A DNA stretch of 33,963 nt from Eubacterium sp. MSJ-13 (GTDB lineage Bacteria; Bacillota; Clostridia; Lachnospirales; Lachnospiraceae), in contig NZ_JAHLQE010000093.1 in the NCBI RefSeq assembly GCF_018918235.1, forward strand, positions 1-33,963, in the 5' to 3' direction. A program made the position numbers and the translations under genes. Shown here piece by piece: positions 17,759-27,065 of the stretch (the first letter of the stretch is position 1; each line of letters opens with the position of its first letter). Under the pieces are notes generated by a model. The model made no database searches, was not told the origin of the DNA, and worked only from the letters and a program-made list of their open reading frames with translations.

Positions 17759-18469
17759 TTATTTTATATTTAGCTGAGCCACTGCATTATTATTTGTGAC
17801 CTCAAGCACAACATTCTTGATTTTTGTATCTGATGGAATCTCAAATACAATTATTCCATTCAGGCTCTTTTTAGATGCTACATTCTGCTTTATAAAATGT
17901 ATATCATCACTTGCGATGGTAAGAAGAGGCTGCTCCATCTGTTTTCCATCTACAGACAATGAATATTGACTATTATTTTTAGTCATATCAATTTTCTTTG
18001 CCGCATTTGTATTATTTTTAAATTTCATTTTTACGACAAAAAGTTTTTTACCTTTTGCAGATGAAATATTAGAATCTCTGGTACTTATATTTGTACTGCA
18101 CTTATAACCTTTAAATTTAACATCAAAACCTGATACATTAAACGCATCACTAAGAGATACATAATTCTGTTCAGGCTCTTTTGTCGTTCCCGGAGTTTCA
18201 GTATTTTCATTTACATCCGATGTTTTAACCGGTTCTTCTGGTGTCACTGTCGAAACAGGTCTTGCTGTCACAACAGGTTCCGGTGTCGTGCTTTCTACAC
18301 TGCTGTTTAGCTTTATCGTACCGGAATAATTTTTGTCATGTTTAAGCAGATTATCTGCCATATATTCTGCTATAGCATCGTTCTGTTCTTCCGACAATGA
18401 TGGAACACTCGCACACCCTGTCAATCCTATAGCTGCGGCCGCTGCCACAATGAAAATCCTTTTTCTCAT
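17759..18469 (-). CDS. Lipoprotein with DUF4352-like domain
   Basis: This 236-residue protein has a lipoprotein signal: MRKR, a hydrophobic stretch, and the lipobox LTGC with the lipidated cysteine at 19. A Thr/Pro/Glu-rich linker (about 55-100) leads to a beta-sandwich-like C-terminal domain (about 104-236; KGKKLFVVKMKFKNNT, IVFEIPSDTKIKNVVLEV) that resembles DUF4352/TelA-like extracellular domains. The function of those domains is not established. It would sit on the outer face of the membrane. The ATG has GGAGGG upstream. It is 50 bases before cheV with no terminator between, so it may be the first gene of that transcript. Confidence 0.75.
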   Translation of the reverse strand: MRKRIFIVAAAAAIGLTGCASVPSLSEEQNDAIAEYMADNLLKHDKNYSGTIKLNSSVESTTPEPVVTARPVSTVTPEEPVKTSDVNENTETPGTTKEPEQNYVSLSDAFNVSGFDVKFKGYKCSTNISTRDSNISSAKGKKLFVVKMKFKNNTNAAKKIDMTKNNSQYSLSVDGKQMEQPLLTIASDDIHFIKQNVASKKSLNGIIVFEIPSDTKIKNVVLEVTNNNAVAQLNIK

Positions 18470-18543
18470 ACTAACCCTCCGTGCTTTATTACACTTATAA
18501 TACGGGTATATATTGCCATTTTAACCCATTTTCGTCTTTTTAT

Positions 18544-18573
18544 ATAATATCACATATACAACAACATCGTCAA
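18544..18573 (-). promoter_or_regulatory. Promoter for the lipoprotein-cheV transcript
   Basis: TTGACG (18573-18568), an 18-bp spacer and TATTAT (18549-18544) on the minus strand lie about 75 bases before the lipoprotein start. This is a sigma-A-like match. I saw no convincing flagellar sigma (sigma-D) promoter here. Confidence 0.5.
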
Positions 18574-18600
18574 TGAATAAAGTAACTACAATATAAAATA

Positions 18601-20178
18601 CTAATTCTGGGTATCAAGTTCAAACCAGAACTCCACCCCATCGTCATGATTTATCACGCCAAACTTCTGATTCATCGACTCCATTATCGCTTTAACTATA
18701 GACAGCCCTATGCCGCTGCCGCCATATTCTCTTGTCCTGGCTTTATCAACTTTATAAAACTTGATCCATATCTTGTCAAGTTCATCCTCCGGTATACACT
18801 TTCCGGTATTAAATACACTGATCCTTACAACTCCATCATGCTTTACAAGACTTACATTTATCTTCTTTTCACCATCAACATGATTTATGGCATTACTCAC
18901 ATAATTTGTCACAACTTCTTCTATCATATATTCATCTGCCCACACATAGACAGGCTCATGTTCATCCATAGTTATGACAGCCTGCTTCTGTTCTGCCAGA
19001 AGCAATGCAGAATTTATTACCGACCTTAAAACCTGCACAATATCAAAATGTTCAAATGAAACCTGGTTATTGCCAAACTCTATCTGATTTAAAGTAAGGA
19101 GTTTTTTTACCATCTTGTTCATTTTATCTGCTTCATCTATTATTACCTCACAGTAAAATTCCCTGCTCTCGGTATCATCATTTATATTATCCTGCAACCC
19201 TTCTGCATACCCCTGTATCAGTGCTATCGGAGTTTTCAGTTCATGCGACACATTCGACAGGAACTCTTTTCTCATCTCATCTATCTGCGTCTTCTTCTCG
19301 ATATCCTTTTTAAGCTCATTATTTGCAGTTTTTAACTCTGATATCTTTTCTTCAAGATTTTCTGACAAAGTATTTATACTGCTGCCTAATGCCCCTATCT
19401 CATCATCACTTTTTACCGGATATCTTATTTCAAAATCAAAATCCGCCATCTTCTGTGCAATTTTTGTAAGCTGTCTTATAGGTTTTGTAAAGTTGTTTCC
19501 AATAAATACCATTATCACAACGCCAAATACTATCACTCCAATGCCCACATAAAGCAAAAATGAATTAAATATTCCTATGTTCTCCGCCATACTCTGATAA
19601 TTTGTGCTTACATATACAAATGCACCTGAATCAAGTTTTCCAAACAGCTCAATATAATATGAACCTATTCTTTCATCCATCACCTTATAAACACTATAAT
19701 TATCTGTAAGACTCATAAGCTGTCTTTTTTTATCCTTAACAGCAAAGCTTTGTGTATCCTCTATTCCAATAACATAATCCTTTGTCTTGTCGATCACATC
19801 TTCCTTTTGATATTGTGTTATGACATTCTCGCTAGGATAATCATACTGGTAATATACTTTTCCAAAGAAATTGTTTAATCTGAACACATACACATTTGAT
19901 GTGTTATTTTCAGACAATATCTCAAGATTTAATGTAGACTCATCCGACAGTGTCGAACTCTCACCTGACTTATACTGACTGTCATTATTTATTATCGAAT
20001 TCGTGCTTCCATAACATTTTTCTAACATTGACACCTTGCTATGCTGATAATATGCCGGTAAAAATATCCTGTTCATAAACCAGATAGCAGCAAGCGTAAA
20101 TCCAAGCATTCCTATCATTATCAGTATAAGTTTGGTACGGATGGATTTCACACCAAATATTTTTTTCTTATCTTCCAT
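18601..20178 (-). CDS. Membrane sensor histidine kinase
   Basis: This 525-residue two-component sensor has TM1 at about 16-38, an extracellular domain of about 160 residues (about 40-200), TM2 at about 203-227, HAMP (about 228-282), HisKA with the phosphorylated histidine in SNVSHELKTP (H312), and HATPase with N-box NYVSNAINH and G-box YGGSGIGLSIVKAI. All catalytic motifs are intact. The start is ATG 20178, one base past the stop codon of the response regulator gene; longer in-frame readings would overlap that gene and lack family resemblance. It is the last gene of an operon with a membrane foldase, so sensing of envelope state is a reasonable guess, but the signal is unknown. Confidence 0.92.
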   Translation of the reverse strand: MEDKKKIFGVKSIRTKLILIMIGMLGFTLAAIWFMNRIFLPAYYQHSKVSMLEKCYGSTNSIINNDSQYKSGESSTLSDESTLNLEILSENNTSNVYVFRLNNFFGKVYYQYDYPSENVITQYQKEDVIDKTKDYVIGIEDTQSFAVKDKKRQLMSLTDNYSVYKVMDERIGSYYIELFGKLDSGAFVYVSTNYQSMAENIGIFNSFLLYVGIGVIVFGVVIMVFIGNNFTKPIRQLTKIAQKMADFDFEIRYPVKSDDEIGALGSSINTLSENLEEKISELKTANNELKKDIEKKTQIDEMRKEFLSNVSHELKTPIALIQGYAEGLQDNINDDTESREFYCEVIIDEADKMNKMVKKLLTLNQIEFGNNQVSFEHFDIVQVLRSVINSALLLAEQKQAVITMDEHEPVYVWADEYMIEEVVTNYVSNAINHVDGEKKINVSLVKHDGVVRISVFNTGKCIPEDELDKIWIKFYKVDKARTREYGGSGIGLSIVKAIMESMNQKFGVINHDDGVEFWFELDTQN

Positions 20179-20179
20179 A

Positions 20180-20854
20180 TCACGAAACCTCAAATTTGTA
20201 ACCCATTCCCCATATTGTCTTAATATATTCACCCTTGTCACCAAGCTTGCTGCGAAGTTTCTTTACATGTGTGTCAATAGTTCTGGCATCACCAAAATAA
20301 TCATAATTCCAGACATTATTTAAAATGCGCTCTCTTGACAATGCAACCCCCTGGTTTGTAACAAAATAAGTAAGAAGTTCAAATTCCTTAAAGCTTAATT
20401 CTATCGGCTTGCCGTCTATCTTAACTTCATGTGCCGACTGATTTATGTATATCCCTCCAACTTCCATATCCCCGTCATCAAGCTGATTGGTGCGTCTTAG
20501 GATCGCTTCAACTCTCGCTACAAGTATTTTTGGACTGAAAGGTTTTGAAATATATTCATCGACACCGAGTTCAAATCCAAGTAATTCATCCTTTTCATCA
20601 CTTTTGGCAGTAAGCATTATAATCGGCACCTGTGAATATTTCCTTATCTCTCTCACTACCTCCCAGCCATCCATTTTAGGCATCATCACATCAAGTATTA
20701 TCAATGCTATATCCTTATTTTCGTAAAACTCATCTACAGCTTCCTCTCCGTCACCGGCCTCCAAAACATCAAAATTACTCTTTATCAAAAAATCCTTTAC
20801 AAGCTTTCTCATCCTAGCTTCGTCATCAACCACCAGTATTTTTAACTTTTCCAT
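20180..20854 (-). CDS. OmpR/PhoB-family response regulator
   Basis: This 224-residue DNA-binding regulator pairs with the adjacent kinase. The receiver domain (1-about 118) has D10/D11, phosphoacceptor D55 in LIILDVMMPKMDG, and KPFSPK near the end. The winged-helix output domain (about 128-224) has LSFKEFELLTYFVTNQG, ILNNVWNYDYFGDARTIDTH and VKKLRSKLGD. All motifs expected for phosphorylation-dependent dimerisation are present. The gene follows the small membrane protein after 15 bases and precedes the kinase by one, so stoichiometric translation is likely. Targets are unknown; autoregulation is common in the family. Confidence 0.94.
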   Translation of the reverse strand: MEKLKILVVDDEARMRKLVKDFLIKSNFDVLEAGDGEEAVDEFYENKDIALIILDVMMPKMDGWEVVREIRKYSQVPIIMLTAKSDEKDELLGFELGVDEYISKPFSPKILVARVEAILRRTNQLDDGDMEVGGIYINQSAHEVKIDGKPIELSFKEFELLTYFVTNQGVALSRERILNNVWNYDYFGDARTIDTHVKKLRSKLGDKGEYIKTIWGMGYKFEVS

Positions 20855-20869
20855 AACTGACCCCCATTT

Positions 20870-21490
20870 TTATTTGCTGTTTTCTGCTTCATCTTTCTGC
20901 TTATCTTCCAGTTCCTTTTCTTTTTTATCAATAGCTTTCTGTCTGTCTTCCAAAGTCTGCTCCCATTTTTCATACTTGTCAATCAGTTCATTTTCCATAT
21001 TAGATTTATAGTCAGTAAAATATGTAAACACGGAATACTTTGACCTTATCGTTATTATAACAAGTGCTGCAAGCAATAATGTCAGAAATGCTATAGCCAT
21101 ATTCCTTATCTTTCTTCCTGCTGCTTCATCCTCATATGCCTTTTTATATTTTTCTGCCTCTCTCTGAACCTCATCCCTGTTTAAAGCAGGCTTTTTCTCC
21201 ACTGCAACATATTTTTGGACTATCGGTACATATGCAAGATTTTTTTCCTGAACCACCCCCGAAGAAATAATCTTCTTTCTCATATTATTTACAAATTCAA
21301 GACCTATCACCGTCTGAAAAGACTTTTTATCCACAGCTTTATTATAAACTTTCAGGATTGCCTTCGCATCAGACATATTTGTATTTGCAACAATGTATTC
21401 AATAGTTTCTTTCTCTTTCAGTGCACGTTCAAATTCTTTTCTCGACGAAAATTTGAATCCATCTAAAATCATTTCTTTTTCGTTTACCAT
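20870..21490 (-). CDS. Single-pass membrane protein of unknown function
   Basis: I do not recognise a named family for this 206-residue protein. It has a cytoplasm-like N-terminal region (1-130) with several helices, a membrane segment at about 131-148 (MAIAFLTLLLAALVIITI), and a C-terminal charged region (about 160-206) that looks like coiled coil ending in Glu/Lys repeats. It begins 21 bases after the trigger-factor-like gene and ends 15 bases before the response regulator. The tight spacing suggests that it works with the two-component system or the foldase, perhaps as an accessory sensor. That is inference from position only. Confidence 0.65.
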   Translation of the reverse strand: MVNEKEMILDGFKFSSRKEFERALKEKETIEYIVANTNMSDAKAILKVYNKAVDKKSFQTVIGLEFVNNMRKKIISSGVVQEKNLAYVPIVQKYVAVEKKPALNRDEVQREAEKYKKAYEDEAAGRKIRNMAIAFLTLLLAALVIITIRSKYSVFTYFTDYKSNMENELIDKYEKWEQTLEDRQKAIDKKEKELEDKQKDEAENSK

Positions 21491-21511
21491 ATTTCACCCC
21501 GGCCTAAATTA

Positions 21512-22642
21512 TCATGCTTTCGAGTAATCAAATTTCAGGTTATCAGCAAGCCATTTTTTTACTACATTTAATGTAGCTTCATTTATAAGTGCCTCTTTAT
21601 TTTCCTTTTCATACTCTTCTTTAGTTGCATACTTCTCTGAATTATACTCAAATTCTTCTTCAAGAACTCTTTCATACTCTTTATCACTATACTTAATATT
21701 TTCAAGTTTGGCAATTGCCATTGCAGCCAGATTTTCCTTTACCGTATCTTGTGCTATTTCTTTTAAGTCATATTTTTTAAAATCTTCAAGATTGTTATAA
21801 CCATACTGTTTTAATACTTCATCAATACTATACCCATAAATCTCAGCCATATCATAATATCCCTGAAGATTTTCCTTCTCAGCCAGAGCAAGCATATCTG
21901 ACGGATATTTTTTAACATGGCACAACTCCACAACATCCGACCATGCATAATCTCCCCTGTCTGTCTTGTTTTCCTTTATAAGCTTATCCCTGATGTATTT
22001 CTTATATTCATCTACCGTTTTGTATTTTCCTGATGATACATTCTTTATAAATCTGTCATTAAACTTCGGCACGATCTTTTTACCACAAATATATTTAGCT
22101 GTGATCTCAAAATCAACTTTATGTCCATCCACATTCTTATCATCATAAGTTCCTTCGGGCACACTGCATGAAAATTTCACTTTTTTCCCCGTTACTGCAC
22201 CTTTGAGTGCATTTTCAAAATCCTCAAGCCAATCACCGGAACCTACATCTATATAGTCAGCACCACATGTAACATCAATCTTTTTTCCCTTGATAAAGCC
22301 CGAAAATTCTGCATAAACCTTATCTCCATCTTTAACTTTCCCCTGCTTCTTTTCGTATTTTGCATGATCATCAAGCAGCGTATTTATCTCAGATTTTATA
22401 TCATCTTCTGATACCCCGACATTTACCGTAATATTTTTATAATCACCTATTTCTATATATTTTAATGGGTCAAAATCACTACTATATGAATCTGTTTTTT
22501 CAGATGACTTCTTGTCTCCCTTTTTCCCATTCATAAAATATCCTGCGATTATTCCTGATACCAGTCCTACCAAAAGAACACAGATTATAATGGTTACAAA
22601 TACCCTTTTGCTGATACCAATGTTATTTTTTTTATTTTCCAT
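21512..22642 (-). CDS. Membrane-anchored trigger-factor-like FKBP peptidyl-prolyl isomerase
   Basis: This 376-residue protein starts with a short basic segment and a membrane anchor (about 14-37), without a lipobox cysteine. An FKBP domain of trigger-factor type follows (about 103-186): DGDKVYAEFSGFIKGK, then IDVGSGDWLEDFENALKG, and GHKVDFEITAKYI. The helical C-terminal part begins with PKFNDRFIKNVSSGKYKTVD and resembles the chaperone arms of trigger factor. The ribosome-binding N-domain of cytosolic trigger factor is missing and the anchor takes its place. It is therefore likely to fold secreted proteins outside the membrane, much as PrsA does. The ATG has GGAGG upstream. It heads a tight run with the small membrane protein and the two-component system. 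Confidence 0.82.
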   Translation of the reverse strand: MENKKNNIGISKRVFVTIIICVLLVGLVSGIIAGYFMNGKKGDKKSSEKTDSYSSDFDPLKYIEIGDYKNITVNVGVSEDDIKSEINTLLDDHAKYEKKQGKVKDGDKVYAEFSGFIKGKKIDVTCGADYIDVGSGDWLEDFENALKGAVTGKKVKFSCSVPEGTYDDKNVDGHKVDFEITAKYICGKKIVPKFNDRFIKNVSSGKYKTVDEYKKYIRDKLIKENKTDRGDYAWSDVVELCHVKKYPSDMLALAEKENLQGYYDMAEIYGYSIDEVLKQYGYNNLEDFKKYDLKEIAQDTVKENLAAMAIAKLENIKYSDKEYERVLEEEFEYNSEKYATKEEYEKENKEALINEATLNVVKKWLADNLKFDYSKA

Positions 22643-22715
22643 AAAACCTCCGCTATTCCCCTGTTTGTTTTTATATCACAGCACTATATGTTTATTTTGA
22701 TTATATCACAACTTA

Positions 22716-23384
22716 CTATTTAAATGGTAAATTTAATTCCTTTAAACCTAATATATCCTCAACATTCTGCACGATATACTCTGCTCCTGCCTCCTCAAGT
22801 TCACCGGGTTTTGCAAAACCATAATAGACGCCTAGTACTTCTATGCCGCACGCATGTGCCCCTATGACATCATGTTTCCTGTCACCGACCATAAGTACAT
22901 TATTTTTTTCATCATCAGAAATATTCAATCTTCTTAAAACTTCTTCTATAACAGCCTGCTTTGTATCTCTTGTCCCATCAAAGCTGCTGCCTGTAATTTC
23001 TACAAAATACTTTGTCAGCTCAAAATGTTTCAAAATCCTTTTTGCTGTTTCCTCAGGCTTTGAAGTCGCAACAGCAAGTATAAAACCTCTGTCCTTTAAT
23101 GTCTGAAGCACTTCCCTTATCCCATTATAAGGTTCATTCTCAAAAAGGCCTGTTACATTATATCTCTCCCTGAATTTTTCAGTTGAATTTTTGGCATCCT
23201 TCCTGTTCATTCCGGCAATCGTCATAAAACCATCTGTAAGAGGAGGACCTATAAATTCATACAGCCTCTCCTCACTGTCTAACTTAACACCTGCTGCATC
23301 CAGGGCATATCTGACACAATTTGTTATTCCTTTACTTGAATCCGTAAGCGTCCCATCAAGATCAAACAATATATATTTAAACAT
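22716..23384 (-). CDS. HAD-family phosphatase, phosphoglycolate phosphatase-like
   Basis: This 222-residue cytosolic HAD hydrolase has motif I FDLDGTLTDSS (nucleophile D8, general acid D10), a helical cap of the phosphoglycolate phosphatase type, motif II around AVATSK, a conserved lysine in the TKQAVIEEVL region, and motif IV VGDRKHDVIGA. The family dephosphorylates small metabolites such as phosphoglycolate or pyrophosphate. The exact substrate cannot be read, so I give no symbol. The ATG has AGGAGG upstream. It lies 73 bases before the foldase gene in the same direction and may be in the same transcript, or may only be a neighbour. Confidence 0.87.
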   Translation of the reverse strand: MFKYILFDLDGTLTDSSKGITNCVRYALDAAGVKLDSEERLYEFIGPPLTDGFMTIAGMNRKDAKNSTEKFRERYNVTGLFENEPYNGIREVLQTLKDRGFILAVATSKPEETAKRILKHFELTKYFVEITGSSFDGTRDTKQAVIEEVLRRLNISDDEKNNVLMVGDRKHDVIGAHACGIEVLGVYYGFAKPGELEEAGAEYIVQNVEDILGLKELNLPFK

Positions 23385-23470
23385 AAAAATTCCTCCTGCC
23401 GTTTTTTCAGTTACAATATATCACTATCTTACTTAATATAAATCTTCTACAACTATTTACTTTACACATC

Positions 23471-23570
23471 CCTAAAAAACAAAAAGAGCCCGGGAAGGCT
23501 CTTTCTGTCGGATAACATATGTTATCCAGCGTATAATAGGGTGGGAGTAGAAAGTTTTCACTTTCTGAAA
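23471..23570 (-). ncRNA. Candidate small RNA or leader with three hairpins and a terminator
   Basis: On the minus strand: hairpin AGAAAGT/ACTTTCT (23566-23549), an unpaired C-rich segment containing ACTCCCACCC, an 18-nt perfect palindrome GGATAACATATGTTATCC (23527-23510), and a terminator with stem AAAGAGCC/GGCTCTTT (23504-23483) followed by TTGTTTTTT. The 3' end lies about 85 bases before the HAD gene. A possible promoter TTAACA-N18-CATAAT lies further upstream. The C-rich loop could pair with Shine-Dalgarno sequences, as some Firmicute small RNAs do. It may instead be an attenuator of the HAD operon. Expression is not known. Confidence 0.4.
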
Positions 23571-23739
23571 TAAAAGTATACCTACTAATTATGTCTAAAT
23601 TATGTCCGTTTTGTTAACATGTCGTTCATATTTAACTTTTAATTAAATTATTTTTATATTTGCTTAAAAATTGTATATCTTATGCATATTTTTTATTTTT
23701 TGTAATGTAAAAATCCCCATTAATGGACATACAGCAGTA

Positions 23740-23805
23740 TTTTTTCCAAAAATCAATTAAAAATTGTGTAACATCTCACAATTTTTAATTGATTTTTGGA
23801 AAAAA
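23740..23805. repeat. Perfect 29-bp inverted repeat upstream of gdhA
   Basis: The arms 23740-23768 and 23777-23805 are exact reverse complements with an 8-nt loop (TAACATCT). The arms include AATCAATTAAAAATTGTG. It lies about 150 bases upstream of the gdhA start. It could be a terminator for upstream transcription, a leader hairpin or an operator. Confidence 0.9.
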
Positions 23806-23850
23806 TTGTGCAATACTGTTTTAGGAATGTTTTACAATTTTTGTGTATCT

Positions 23851-23879
23851 TTTACATATTTTATTTTGGGTATTTTAAT
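23851..23879 (+). promoter_or_regulatory. Possible gdhA promoter
   Basis: TTTACA (23851-23856), a 17-bp spacer and TTTAAT (23874-23879) lie about 75 bases before the gdhA start codon. The match is moderate and the region is very AT-rich, so other positions are possible. Confidence 0.35.
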
Positions 23880-23907
23880 ATGAAAGATATACTTATTGGT
23901 TCTTTGA

Positions 23908-25308
<1,401 letters not shown>

Positions 25309-25360
25309 TCTCTAGCTGATTTCGTATCATATATAAAATATTAACCATTATATTATGGTA

Positions 25361-25394
25361 AAATGGCTGTCATATAAAAATATGGCAGCCATTT
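25361..25394. terminator. Bidirectional terminator between gdhA and the zinc-ribbon gene
   Basis: A 14-bp stem (25361-25374 with 25381-25394, AAATGGCTGTCATA, one G-U pair) with a 6-nt loop. It is followed by ATTTATTTATT on the plus strand and by TTTACCATAAT on the minus. It serves convergent gdhA and the 25425 gene. Confidence 0.75.
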
Positions 25395-25424
25395 ATTTAT
25401 TATATATATCACACTTTTGACAAT

Positions 25425-25925
25425 CTATTTTCGCTCTCTTGCATAATTCAAATAGTGCATCTTATCCTTTTGATATTGTCTTTTTGTCTCATTTTCCCTG
25501 TCCAATTTTGATTTTGCAAATTTTTTACGTTGTGATTCTTCCTCGTGAAATATATTCATAATCCCTTTACTCGTATCTTCAATACATTCCTTGCAATATC
25601 TTCCTACCGGAAAAAAAGCTCCACACCTCTCACACCGTGCTGCATCTTTAAATTCTTTAGGCAATTGAAGACTTCCATCTTCAAGCAATGTGTCTATTAC
25701 TTCAAGCTTTACACCCGTGTTGTCTGCAATTTCAACTGCAGATGCTGATCCGTTCTCTTCAAGATATTTTTTTACCTTTCCAAAATCATCATAATAGACT
25801 TTACGGCATCTTGGACATTTGTATTCTCCTGCACCCTTAAAATATAATCTCTCACGACAATCCGGACATTCCGTAGGAACATTTCTTTCCATTTGTGCCA
25901 ATATATCATCTCTATCGTAAATCAT
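25425..25925 (-). CDS. Zinc-ribbon protein resembling flagellar operon protein YvyF
   Basis: This 166-residue protein has two probable zinc sites: C20/C23 with C37/C40 (CPDC, CPRC) and C98/C101 with C111/C114 (CERC, CKEC). Between them is a helix-turn-helix-like segment (about 48-90; KKYLEENGSASAVEIADNTG) and a charged C-terminal helix. The second half resembles the TIGR03826/YvyF flagellar operon protein, whose function is unclear. The start is ATG 25925, where TGATG joins the stop codon of the upstream gene with a one-base overlap, so translation is coupled; an upstream TTG is unlikely. No flagellar genes adjoin it here, so the YvyF link is only resemblance. Confidence 0.65.
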   Translation of the reverse strand: MIYDRDDILAQMERNVPTECPDCRERLYFKGAGEYKCPRCRKVYYDDFGKVKKYLEENGSASAVEIADNTGVKLEVIDTLLEDGSLQLPKEFKDAARCERCGAFFPVGRYCKECIEDTSKGIMNIFHEEESQRKKFAKSKLDRENETKRQYQKDKMHYLNYARERK

Positions 25926-26668
25926 CAACAACTATCTCCTTTCATTATAAATTTATCCCCAACCAGTCTCTTTTCTATATATTCGACAGTAGAATCAATA
26001 AACTTTATTATACTGTCATAATTTAAAAATCTGCTTTCTTCCGCCAAATGCTCTTCTTCAAAAAAATATTTTATAATCCATCTACGGCTCCTATCAAGTT
26101 CATCTGCCGTAATCATATCCTTTATGTAATAACCACTTGTATTTTTTAGTATTTCTTTTGCTTCAGATAACTCAGGCATTTCCCGTACAAGTCTGAAATC
26201 AACAAGATCAGTATCCTTGTTAAAATAAACAAATGTCTCCCTGTCATGGTCAGTCAGACCTATACTTAAAATATTTTCAAAATATTTTGGTCTTTCATTT
26301 AAGATAAACAATTTATCTGTCATCATATGTGTTATATATCCAAGATAAAGACCTCCACAGCACTCCTCATCTGTTAAATGTTTGACCCAGAACTCACCAA
26401 GTCTTTTTTCAAATAACTGAACAGTTCCATCTTTTCCAAAATCACCATCTGGTATCCCATCTCTGAAATGTGTATGAAGTTTCATACTCCTCTGATAATT
26501 TTCATGTTCCATTATTCCATCAGGACATATATTTCCAACTACAAACATATTTCTGTTGAAAGTTGTGCAAATCTCATCTTCATTTGCTGTTCCAATTCTA
26601 TAACCATTTTTTTCAATAAAATCTGCAAGTCTTACAGCGATAACAAGATGAATCATTGTTCCTGCCAT
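25925..26668 (-). CDS. Zinc-dependent phospholipase C-like protein
   Basis: This 247-residue protein resembles the zinc-dependent phospholipase C/S1-P1 nuclease-like fold seen in many Firmicute hypotheticals. Likely metal ligands are visible: H7 (MIHLVIA), D50 (VGNICPDG), H67 (LHTHFR), H114 and D118 (YITHMMTD). There is no signal peptide, so unlike secreted phospholipases it should stay in the cytosol, and its substrate is unknown. The start is ATG 26668 with AGGAGG nine bases upstream; the longer reading runs through that site. Its stop codon overlaps the next start by one base (TGATG), so it works or is dosed together with the zinc-ribbon protein. Confidence 0.65.
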   Translation of the reverse strand: MAGTMIHLVIAVRLADFIEKNGYRIGTANEDEICTTFNRNMFVVGNICPDGIMEHENYQRSMKLHTHFRDGIPDGDFGKDGTVQLFEKRLGEFWVKHLTDEECCGGLYLGYITHMMTDKLFILNERPKYFENILSIGLTDHDRETFVYFNKDTDLVDFRLVREMPELSEAKEILKNTSGYYIKDMITADELDRSRRWIIKYFFEEEHLAEESRFLNYDSIIKFIDSTVEYIEKRLVGDKFIMKGDSC

Positions 26669-26737
26669 ATATATATACCTCCTATCCCTATACACCATTG
26701 TAATTATAGTTAAATTTTTATATAAACTGTTCTGCAT

Positions 26738-26868
26738 TTATTATATCATAAATTCGCAAGATAATAGAACTTGTTCTCTTATGCCGAATTTATGAACGAC
26801 AAAATCCTCAGGCACGAAGTGCGACAGATGCGAAGCATCTGGATTTTGGAGTTATTATATCATAAATT
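26738..26868. repeat. Cloverleaf-like repeat flanked by 17-bp direct repeats
   Basis: TTATTATATCATAAATT occurs exactly at 26738-26754 and again at 26852-26868. Between them, AAAATCC (26801-26807) and GGATTTT (26841-26847) enclose two tight GAA-loop hairpins, GCACGAAGTGC (26812-26822) and AGATGCGAAGCATCT (26826-26840). AGAACTTGTTCT is a further palindrome at 26766-26777. There is no reading frame. Each direct repeat holds a minus-strand TATAAT. The layout suggests a small mobile or repetitive intergenic element with duplicated flanks. Confidence 0.6.
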
Positions 26869-26941
26869 TATATTCCTATGCTACTAACTGTGTCAATGTA
26901 AACATTAATTTTTAACTTGAAAGACACACCGAAAAACACAA

Positions 26942-26974
26942 GAAGCCTTGAAAACATAATGTCTTCAAGGCTTC
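26942..26974 (-). terminator. Terminator after tRNA-Thr
   Basis: GAAGCCTTGAAAAC (26942-26955) pairs with GTCTTCAAGGCTTC (26961-26974) with one mismatch and a 5-nt loop. On the minus strand TTGTGTTTTTC follows. It lies 7 bases past the tRNA. Confidence 0.8.
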
Positions 26975-26981
26975 CTACCTA

Positions 26982-27054
26982 AGCTGAAAATGGGACTCGA
27001 ACCCACGACCCCTTCATTACGAGTGAAGTGCTCTACCAACTGAGCTATTTCAGC
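26982..27054 (-). tRNA. tRNA-Thr (anticodon CGU)
   Basis: This 73-nt tRNA has acceptor stem GCTGAAA/TTTCAGC, D-arm GCTCAGTTGGTAGAGC, anticodon stem CTTCA/TGAAG with loop CTCGTAA, and T-arm GTGGG-TTCGAGT-CCCAT. The anticodon CGU reads ACG. No CCA is encoded, so it is added after transcription. The tRNA stands alone with its own promoter and terminator. No sign of an integrated element at its 3' end is visible. Confidence 0.96.
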
Positions 27055-27065
27055 ACTGCTTTATT

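Noticed and set aside
18480-18530. Sigma-D (flagellar) promoter before the lipoprotein-cheV genes
   Set aside because: A TAAA motif is present but the downstream box does not match CCGATAT. The sigma-A-like site at 18544-18573 is better.
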